DNA from: Trachythela sp. YZ-2020
Taxonomy: Eukaryota > Cnidaria > Anthozoa > Malacalcyonacea > Clavulariidae
Assembly (NCBI GenBank): GCA_016169945.1
Contig: JADLSH010000199.1
Coordinates: 1,302,001-1,366,000 of the forward strand
DNA: 64,000 bases
Direction of reading: 5' to 3'
Below the pieces are notes generated by a model that worked only from the letters and a program-made list of their open reading frames with translations, was not told where the DNA came from and searched no databases. This document shows, piece after piece, positions 29,516 through 39,422 of the stretch (the first letter of the stretch is position 1; the number at the start of each line of letters is the position of its first letter). A program made the position numbers and the translations under genes.

Positions 29516-32500
29516 TCACTGAACTGGTTGCATCTCCGCCCATGTTTTTCCAAAATTAACAGACACTTTTAAACTGACCTAAAAATTAAAATTGTTAGAA
29601 TACAACTTAAAATAGAAGGCTTCTTGGAAAATCAAGAAAACCCATAATGATCTAAGCAAGTCAAGGTTTATTTTTCCCAAAGTATATACCTTCAGCTTAA
29701 CATGACCTCCACAAAGTGCATCCGTATCTTCCAGACAGACTTTAACTAATTCTTGATGGAAAAATTACAAAACATGTTTATTTCAAATCATAAATAGATC
29801 GTTTTCTGGAACTATTGCTTATTGCTGCTTGACTTTTGTGAATTACAACCTGCCACACTGAAAAGGTAACTTTACCTTTCACATTTTCAACATAATTATC
29901 TTGAACTTCGAGTACCAATTCATCGTGAATTTGAATAAGCAGTCTATAAAAGATATCGTTAGTTATTGTTAAAGGTGTATAGATAGACGTGTACAGTAGT
30001 AAAAGTTCATTTTATAAACCTTGCTTTCAGTTTCAAGTCCTTATTTTCTAAAGATTGAACGACCGAAATCATTCCCATCTTACAAATATCTGCTGCTGAT
30101 CCTGTAAAAATTCATAGAAAAGAAAGTGGATTACATCATAGGGGCACGCAATTTCTTTTGGAACATGGCAACATGCACTACCCAAAAATACACACTTTGT
30201 ATACAAATGCTATATGTTAAAGATTTTTAAGAAATTTTAAATAAAGGTACGTTCACACGTTGCGATTTGTCGGGCCGATTTCAGATGCACGTTAATGATA
30301 TTTGAAAAATACGTGGCAAACGTCATCTGGTGACATGATCAACTGAAAATATTCGTCATTAACATTCAGCAAAACCTAAAATCGGCCCGACAAATCGCTG
30401 TGTGTGAACGTACCTTAAAACAGAAAATCAAAGAACAAGTTACAATAAACAGATAAAGAAAATAGAAATAACAGTCGACAAACAGTCGGAAAGAGATGTT
30501 CATGTGATTTTGTACTGATCCTGGATTGGAAAATTTATATTTATTATTCGTACCTTGTATAACAAAATTAACAGCCTGCCTTTCTGACTGTGAGCGAAGG
30601 TGTGGATCATTGGAATTTATTCCTGGAAGTAAGCGCCGACGTCCAAAGATAGTAGTTACATAACCTGTGGAAACATGATAGAGAAACTGCATGTAATTTT
30701 GCGCAGCTTTAAAGATAAGAGATACACTTTTTTGGTGGGAGAGTACATGTGGCTCACAGGGGCGTAACTTGGGTCTAAACATTGGGGAGGTGTGGATTAT
30801 TTTGCCCGACAAAAGGGCGTGGTCAGGACATAACGTAAAGGGGCCGAAGGTTTATGGGGGCCCTCATGCCGCTAGCGGGAATGTACAGGTATCGAGTGCT
30901 GAAGGGACGAGGCCACTGGGGGTATGGGGGCATGCTCCCCCAGAAAAGTTTGAAATGTAGAGTCTCTGAAACGCCATTTTATGCACTTTGGGGGAGATTT
31001 TATAGAAATCTGATGGTCAGAAAATGTTGTATGTTAGATTAGCAAATTTTTAAAAATTGCCCAAACTGGATCTTCAAGGTTATTTGTTCTTCCTCAACAT
31101 GATTTGAATGTATTTTTTGCCCGACCAACATGGCGAAATTTGCTCTACAAAATTGCAATTGTTCAACATTTGTGTAGAGTGCCTGATAGAGCAATACAGT
31201 ATAACAAGCTTGCCAAGTGCAGTTATTATATTTTAACTTTTCCCTACCTTGTTTTCTGCATTCATTAATGCAACTCTGGATAAACAGTTTGAGTCCAGTA
31301 AACGTTGCTGAAAATATTTCATAGTAAAATTTCACCATCCATCTAATCATATATTTTTATGGAATATAACTATTTTCCATTAAGGATACATACCCAGAAA
31401 ACTGGTGGTAAATAACTTGGCCTGATCTGCGCTCACATTTAGTGTATCTGCCAATCGCTCTTTCCCTTCACGCAAACAAAAGATCAATTCAGTAACAAAA
31501 AACTTTCCATATGTTCACATATATTTTTATCTTCGAAACGAATACGAAGATTAATGTCATAAGAAGGGAGTAGCACTTGTAGCAGAAACCTTTAGTAGTG
31601 TTCTGTAGTGACTGAATACAGAGAATGGGAGTCAAGTACGTGTATAAATGTCATAAATTGACGTATTTAAAATAAATGGAAAGAAATACAAACATTTCCC
31701 GACTTACCAACGCCATAAACAACTGAGTAAACCACTCTTTTAGCACGCTCTATCTTCACTTTGAACTGATTTAGGATCTACTGATAACCTACAATGAATA
31801 CGGTAGTTGAATAGATGATAAAACAAAATGAAATGCATGGAATGATAAAGGAAATTAAGAAAAATGTAAGTCAAGGAGGAATGAAGGAAGAATAAAGACA
31901 CAAAAAAGATGTGAAAGTTCGTCGACTGGATGAGATGATCGAGGAAGCAAGATTGAGATGGTTTGGGCATGTCAGAAGACGAGAGCCCCATCATATCACT
32001 GGTGACGAGTAAGGATAACTGGGTAAGAATGGAAAACGACCACGCGGTAGACCACGGAAACGTTGAATTGATTGTGTAAAGAAAAATTTGGAAAGAGATA
32101 ACATCAAGGAAGATTTAAGGTACGTTCACACGTTGCGATTTGTCGGCCCGATTTCAGATGCACGTTAATGATATTTGAAAAATACGTGGCAAACGTCATC
32201 TGGTGACATCATCAACTGAAAATATTCGTCATTAACATTCAGCAAAACCTAAAATCGGCCCGACAAATCGCTGTGTGTGAACGTACCTTTAGCTATAGAC
32301 CTAGAAAGATTGAGAGTTGCGATACTTGAGATACGAGGTATTAAGAGATACCAGGATGATGATGTCAACAATACAATGTCAATGAAAATATCTGCACAAT
32401 AGAAAAAAAGAATGTAAATTCAATGGTGCGAACACTCACCAAAAAGATGCCAACTGAACAAATATATCGTCATCAGACTCGTTAAATATCTGAAGTAGTA

Positions 32501-35500
32501 AAGGATCTTTAGAGAAATGAGCAAGCAAGCGTAATTCAATACTTTGAAAATCTGAAACGAAAGGTAATGAGATGAATAAATATCGGGAGATGAAAAGTAT
32601 TTCAATATATAATTTACTTAATATTCTAGTGAAACGTCGTAAATTGGTTTCGAGTCAGGGTTTTAAAGAAAGGTAAATTTTACCAGAAGATACAAATGAC
32701 CATCCAGAACGACTTTTGAAAGCTTTTCTTGGAATGATAGATGTGGTCTCCATTTCTTTCCCTATATGTACAGTTAAAAAATAACTTCTGGAACACTGGA
32801 CCAATAAGTATAATAACATCGGATCGATAAGACATGACCATTGCTGCCAGATCTCCACAGGGAAAACAGTTTAGAACTGATAGGGCTATCCAGTATTACT
32901 GAAGTTGGATAAATATTAGACCTGGGGCTGGGAGCTGAAAGACCGATGTTGGTGCATAAGGATTATCAAATCTGACCTTAACCTAAACCATACTCACTAA
33001 AGTATTCTACCATACCAAAAATTATGACAGTTCTGGTCATACCTATAATAAATTGTTTGGTTACACCAGTTATATCCAGTTGGTTTTTTGGAATGGCTTG
33101 GATGTTCTTTAAATATAGAAAGAGACATTAAATTATTACAAAGAAGTACGAAGAAAGGATGAACAATGGTGAAATACAAAGAGAATAGAACAGAAAACGG
33201 GCAACCGATACGGACTTTCTTTAAGTTCTTTATAACAAATAGATAGACGGGTTGATAAACAAGCTGGGTAAACATTCAGTAGGACAAACTTACAAATACA
33301 CAAGAAAGAATGTACTCACAGGATTGGTAGATGTTAATCTTCCAGTGGCAGTACATGTTTGATTCCTAAAATTGAGAAAAATATTTATCTGCGATATATG
33401 CAAAGATCTCTTTCACAAAATGTATCTAAAAATTAAATTTAAGTTCACAAAGTTTGATTCGTGTTCCCTGTCCTGCTTGTGTGTTTAACCTCGCTCCCAT
33501 CTGGGAGTGAGGTTGTTTCATGTTCTCTTTATCCAACATAGTTTAGAACGTACCAGTTAGTGTGCAAGAGGTCCTAAAAGAATAAAATGAACAACTTTTT
33601 GAATAATATTTTGATATGCCTGCAATAGTAAATAGAAACACGGGCGTGTCACCTGCAGATCAAGCAAACCTTCCATTTACTACAAAGTTAGGCCAGGCAA
33701 GGTGTAGAACATTATATATTGGAGGCGGTTACCCTTTTTCGTGACTAGATGCACCTTAAACACACGTGTCTTAATGTTCCATGTAAGAGGAGGTATTGAC
33801 TATATTTGGTACATGTCTTGACCAACAACAAAGACCATGTATATTAAGAATGAAAACAAATATGAGAAACCAATACTGCGAACTTAGATAATTTTTCACT
33901 TACATGTTTAACAAAACTTAGTATTCCATCAACATAAGCCGACTTCACTTTTGTCACCTGATCAGAGTGGTAAAGAAAAAGAATGTCCTAAACATTTTTC
34001 TTATAAGATATTTTTATCTCAATCATATTGCTTAAATTGAAAACATTTATTACTCACAGATCTGTATTCTAAAATGATTTTAGGCAACGGATGAAAGTCT
34101 TCAAGATGTTTAAGCTACAAAAGAAAACAATAATAATAAACAATAAAAATCATATGTTCATTACCAATGATGATGCTTGTGAGACTAAAGATGAACTTAT
34201 AAAATTGATTGTAAACGTTGCATTCCGGCCCAAAGGAGAACCAAAGTATACACCATTATATTATATGCTTACCACATTTTCTGAAGTTGATTTATAGTTC
34301 TTAATCTGTGTTCTGGCAAGTCGTTTTTGAACATTTTTGTCCAGTTGAAGCTCGTTAAAAAGAACCTAAAATAATATAGGTTTTTAGAATACAGTTTATT
34401 CTAAACAACTAATTGCAAAGTAGGCGTAACATTTTCCAACATATACGTGCAAAATATTGGTCCACAATTACATGCGTTAACATAAGCAACTATTAAATAG
34501 ATCTTTTAAACTATTTTGAATAAGTAGTTCTCACCTGTCTAAGTTGCTGTGTGCTGCTCATTTGGAATGGATGGCCAACACTCTTTAAAAATAAGACACC
34601 ACTGAGATTTCTAGACACTGCACTTTTCTATAATCCATATCATTAACATAAATTGACCAATAATATATTACATTAATTGGCAATATGATCAATACCTTGT
34701 AACCTTCTTGTTCTAATTTCTTGATTTTCTTCTACAATAAAAGGAACCAAATTTTCTTCAGATATATTTTCGATGAAAAGGTCACCTAAGACTATCAGTA
34801 GACCCTAAGGACGTAGACTATTTTCACAAACTAAAGAAAAAAGAACTCCACCTCTAGGATATTTCCATAGTCAAGAAGAAGTTTCGTGTCAATCTCAACA
34901 CCAACGAGCTCCATCACTATGAAGAACATCAATCTATTACACGTGAAGACGTACTGGATGGAAAGCACGGGTGTGGCAGATATATGCGGTTAATGCGCTA
35001 CCCTTACCACCGAGTTAAGTCTGCTACTGAAGTTCAAGGGTAGGGTATGGTTGTACTTGATGAGTGCATGACTACCCTGCTCTGAGTCGATGTACTTGAA
35101 AACTCATGTAAGTAAATTTGTGGTTGGTTCTTTCCTGTGTTTTGAGGTAACCCACCCACCGCTGTTCCCCTCTTTACGAATGAAACTTACCCAAAAATCA
35201 TGCACACATACAAGTGGATGGCAAGGTTCGTAAATGAAGACAGTACCTGCAAGAATTGGAGAAATTTTCATTTCCACTTCGGAGAAAAGTTCCCATAGCT
35301 TTTTCTCCTGTAATGAATATGAAATGAATGTGTTATCAAGAGTGCATGGCGACATAAGTAGTGTATGAGAAAGGTATTCGTGTATAACTTAAAACATCAA
35401 TAAAATTCAAGTATTTTTCAACGACTTTACCTGAAGAGCCAGAAACATATCAGGCATTAGAGATAACAGTGAAAACATATCTTCATCCACTTGATCATTC

Positions 35501-38368
35501 ACTTTATTGCTTTTGTCCGATTTCTACAAAAAAGGAAAACTGCTCTATATAAGTTAAAATCAACTTTGCTGCAAAGCTTTTGTGTATATAGGTTGGGTAA
35601 TGCAGACGTTCTCTGAGTTCTCTCAGAACACTTTTTTACGTAACACAGAAAATGAAATTCCAGCTGGACACATAAATAATATCATTCAAACTTTACGTTG
35701 CTGGACAGTCTTTCTTTCCCAAATCCATTGCGCAAAAGTGCGTCATAATGTTCTGGAGGGTGATCGGGATCAAGTAGCCATAATCCAATTTTTGGATCGA
35801 AACATCGCCATTGGAAACAAACTAAATGTGGAAAAGAAATTTAATGAACTTAAAGGATTTACGATGGTGGTCAAACTACAGTTATAAAAGTTAAAAAATA
35901 ATGTTAATTATTTTCATTATATGTGTTAATCTTGTATTTGGTAGCAAATAAATATGAGAGAGAATAATGAAGTTTAGCTTCCTGTGAGCGTCAACACTCA
36001 ACAGTTTTGGGGCCGGTTGTACGAAGGCCAGATAGCGCTTAATCCACCGGAGAGTGATTTTTTCAACCGTTGTAAAAATGCTTGAGAAGTTATAAAACTA
36101 CAGATATGGACCTCACAATTAATAACAAGAAACTTTAATTTAAAAAAAAAATGTTAAGGTTTAATCTGGGTTATACCAAACAACGGGCAATTTTAGAAAG
36201 CTTAAAAAATCACTATCCGGTGGATAGCGTTATCGTACAATCGGCCCCTGGAGTTTACAACCATGATCTGCCCCGTAATACCCACGGATATCCAACAATT
36301 AAAACGAAAAATCTTTATCTTACCAGTATAATCTTCATTGTTCAAAACCCTTATCAATGTCTTTATAAACTTCTGTGCGTCATATATCACTTTATTACTC
36401 TCATTGGCCATAAAGTTTAAGAAGAAATCTCTAAAAGCAAGAGGAAAGAAACGACATGTCATAGAGTTGGTACCAGCTAAGGTCACTGGAAGTCAATGAA
36501 TTATGAATGCTTTACAAAACAATTTTGGAAAAGAATTTTAAACGTGGCAAACCTCAACCACAAGTAGTATTCGGAACTGTTCTCTTTCAAAGACGGTAAA
36601 GGCAACAAGATATAGCAACAATTTCCCATGGAACATGTCACGTTTTCTGAAAAGTTAAGGTATACTGCCTTCACCTGCAAAAAAGTACCAAATTAATAGT
36701 AATACATCTAGATGTATAGCAATAAAGCACTACTATCAAACCAACAAACCAGCTAGGCTATTTGCAAATCAATTAATGGAGAACTCCATCCATCTGATCA
36801 TAACATAGTTACAGAGATTATTATTAACATTATCTTATGAATAATAGATAACGTAAACGATATAATTAACGTCGTAATGCACCTTAAAATACTCACCGGA
36901 CTCTTGGTTGTAGTAGGGCGTAGCAAAGTACCACCATCCACATATAGCAAAGTACAAGCAATGTTACTTGCTGTTAAGATTTTCTTTTCATCAATTCTCT
37001 GTCTTCCAAACTCATACTTTCAATACTTTCTGTAGTTTCTTTCTCAGATTTGGCTGAACTAAAATCTTCCATGTTTGTTCCTTTGACATTTTTCTTTTGG
37101 TGCTTAACTTTGGGTAAATATGAAGTTATATCCATTTGGTTCCTAGCTTGATGCATCGTTTCAGAAGATTCTTTTGGATGTTTAATTTTTTTCTGCAGCT
37201 TTGAATCATTCTGTTTGAAGGCACTGTTTTCCACAGGTGTGATCATTTTCAGTGGTCGTGACTCTGATAATTTTACAGCGTTGGAACTGGTTGGTTTTCT
37301 TGCTAGATATAGTTAGTGTGTATGAAAATACATACTTTATGATAAGATTTTTCATATCTATCCAAAGATGACTCTGAAATACAATAACTGACTATTCAAA
37401 TTTACACTGTAGAACGGAAATACATACCATGCACAGGAGTTATTCTGGAATGGTCTTGCTGTTCCCTAGGGTAATTGGTCGAAACTACTTTAGTTACTGT
37501 AACAATTTTTAATTATACCATTAGATAATTGTTTTTGAGAAAATTATGAGGGTTAATTTGTTACAAATCAAACAATTTATGGTACCATTATTCATTAAAA
37601 GAAACTCACTGTACGCGGCCGCGGGGCTGTTTGAATTCCTCTAAACGCTTTGCTATTGAAGATGTTTTAGGGAGGTTCTTTTCAGGATTTAGTTTTCTTT
37701 CTGCCTGCTTCTCGTATGAGACAGAAGACGACGGACAGTAAGTGGGATTTGCATTCTCTCGCTGACTAGGCAACTCTGAGTTAAAGCAAGATGACTTGAC
37801 CAGAGATCTACTTTCACATCCATATGAACCAGTTCCTAAAAATAGCGATAAATACTCAAAACAGGTCATGTGTTGAACGTTTTGGCAATTTTAGCTGCAA
37901 CTTGCGATACAATTTGCGTCCCAGAGCCGTTTCTATGTAAAAATTTGTATCACTGATATAGATATTTAATCTTTACACATTATGTTTAATTACCATTTTG
38001 AGGACACAGATTGCCTTCCACCTGGTTAGATTTTAGATTCAAGCGTTGAGTTGACTTTTGGTAATTTTGATTTGAGGTGGAGCATTCTGATTTTAGGAAT
38101 ATATTTGGAATATTAAAATAAGGTGATTCACTGGAAGAGGGTTCAATATTACGTTCTACAAAAAGAAACAAACATGTAGATCGATACGTTGTTCCTTCTT
38201 TTCAATTAGTCGTTCAACCACAATATACCTTTTTCAATTTCACATTCACGAGGTAATCTTGGATGGTACGTTCCACTGTGTCTGTTTCGTATATTTCTGA
38301 GAACTGCCTGAGCTTCTTGAAATGTTATACCTAGTCGTGTGGCGTCCATCGCAGTCTCTCCACTACTA
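29516..38368 (-). CDS. POLN: DNA polymerase nu (family A), with apparent frame breaks
   Basis: Exons read 38229-38368, 37994-38155, 37610-37835, (37428-37496), 36897-37302, 36553-36674, 36324-36430, 35697-35821, 35431-35523, 35247-35307, 34852-34916, 34696-34731, 34535-34582, 34273-34365, 34058-34114, 33904-33957, 33554-33573, 33320-33365, 33067-33106, 32684-32761, 32440-32551, 31708-31788, 31394-31465, 31248-31307, 30554-30664, 30020-30101, 29876-29943, 29690-29751 and 29516-29578. It is a family A polymerase: motif [14 protein letters not shown] (first catalytic Asp), motif [25 protein letters not shown], and motif [11 protein letters not shown] (second Asp). Wording follows POLN rather than POLQ, with no helicase part. 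Function by family: translesion and crosslink-repair synthesis in the nucleus. Exon 31708-31788 changes frame just before motif B, and 36897-37302 changes frame in an A-run; the junction around 37496-37610 is also unresolved. The true start codon was not found and may lie beyond 38368. Confidence 0.85.
30245..30415. mobile_element. PIF/Harbinger-like MITE, copy A
   Basis: A 171-bp element with ends AGGTACGTTCACAC and GTGTGAACGTACCT, and longer imperfect pairing inward (GCGATTTGTCGGGCCGATTT). It is flanked by the 3-bp duplication TAA (30242-30244 and 30416-30418). TWA duplications are typical of PIF/Harbinger. It lies in a POLN intron. Copy B at 32118 has the same length and differs at only a few bases. 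Confidence 0.85.
31890..32340 (+). pseudogene. LINE reverse-transcriptase C-terminal remnant, split by a MITE
   Basis: The plus strand reads [17 protein letters not shown], then after stop codons [23 protein letters not shown]. Beyond the MITE at 32118-32288 it continues [16 protein letters not shown]. The RWFGHV / GRPRKRW-D / DR-xWR-like order is the familiar C-terminus of many LINE ORF2 proteins. Several stops show that it is dead. It lies antisense in a POLN intron. Confidence 0.75.
32118..32288. mobile_element. PIF/Harbinger-like MITE, copy B (nested in LINE remnant)
   Basis: 171 bp, ends AGGTACGTTCACAC and GTGTGAACGTACCT, target duplication TTA (32115-32117 and 32289-32291). Removing the element and one TTA rejoins the LINE reading frame as E-D-L-A-I-D-L-E-R. 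Confidence 0.88.
36009..36248. mobile_element. MITE with GGGGCCGGTTGTACGA ends
   Basis: The left end GGGGCCGGTTGTACGA and right end TCGTACAATCGGCCCC pair with one mismatch. A GTTGTACGAAGGCCAGATA subterminal is shared with the element at 17143. Non-coding, in the POLN intron between exons 36324 and 35821. Confidence 0.7.
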
Positions 38369-39422
38369 CTAGATGAACAGAAAAGATTACTGACAAAAAT
38401 ACAACACTGTCAAATCTCGTGAAGACAAGCAATTTTTCCTTGACAGATTTCTTGTGTACGACAAATTCAAAAGAGAACTTGTATTGTATTAACTTGTAAT
38501 TCACTGTAATGGACTTTATAGTTTATAAGAGACACAACAAACATAACTTTTATCATATACACAGGCGATAGGGGACTCGTCAAATATACTTGTCAAAAAA
38601 TTGTTGACAGTACGGTCACAGAATAATGACGGCGGAAGACACAAGTCTACTCACGGTCAAGGAAAATTGGCTCGCGTACGTGCGGGTTTAGATAAATGCA
38701 CTTTTAATGCTATTCGCTCAAATAGAAAAGTACAAACTTCCTACGAAACGTGAAAACAGCAAAAAATTATACTATATTCGGGAAAACATCTTGAAACCTA
38801 AAATAATGATAGATAATGAATATGATAGACGCAAAATATTCAAACAGCTATTAAAATATTCAGAATATTTAAATATTCACCTGAATAATTTACGTATAAT
38901 AATATACTTATATATGCCCCGGGTTTTGTCCGTCTTCATCTTCATTTTAAGTTTTCCAAAATATGTTTTCCAACCTGTTTTCATAGTGTTTTCTTTTTAC
39001 GTCTTTTACGTTTCTTTACATTTTACCCTAACATCAAACTATTTCACTTACAAACTTATTTAACTTAGTAGAAAAACAATAAATAAATAAATAAAACGAA
39101 AAATCTTACCTTTTTTAAAAACAATTTTCATTTTTCCCGCCACAAAATTTTGCTTTGGGGAACTCGTTGGATAAAGAGGGATGGAATGCTGGTTGCTTCG
39201 GTATGCATCCGATGTTTCCCGAATTCCGACATTTTCCGAACAGGTGACGCGTGGTCGCACCACCAGCAATGGCGTCGCATGGCAACAAGAACAAACTACA
39301 TTCTATATAAACAATACAACATAGAACAAACAGAAAAAGCAGCAACATCGGTATAAAGACAAGATCACTCCGTATCCTAACTAGTATCTTCTAATCTTCG
39401 ACTTTTGTTGACTTTCAAAGAG
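38369..39422. other. Divergent region between POLN and SAXO
   Basis: It holds the 5' flanks of both genes. On the minus strand an open stretch (about 39104-39269) ends in a good donor (AAAG then GTAAGA) and could be a first POLN exon. Its phase does not match the exon starting at 38368 and it lacks a clear ATG in frame, so it is not annotated as coding. The very AT-rich plus-strand ORF at 38707 has no recognisable domain. Confidence 0.45.

Noticed and set aside
30769..31042. Overlapping plus-strand ORFs in a G-rich stretch
   Set aside because: They look like the end of a degenerate repeat (CAGGGGCGTAACTT start) in a POLN intron; no domain.
38707..39063. 118-residue plus-strand ORF
   Set aside because: Extremely AT-rich, of membrane-like random composition, with no splice or family support.
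39104..39269. First coding exon of POLN
   Set aside because: A good donor is present, but the phase does not join the exon at 38368 and there is no convincing in-frame ATG.
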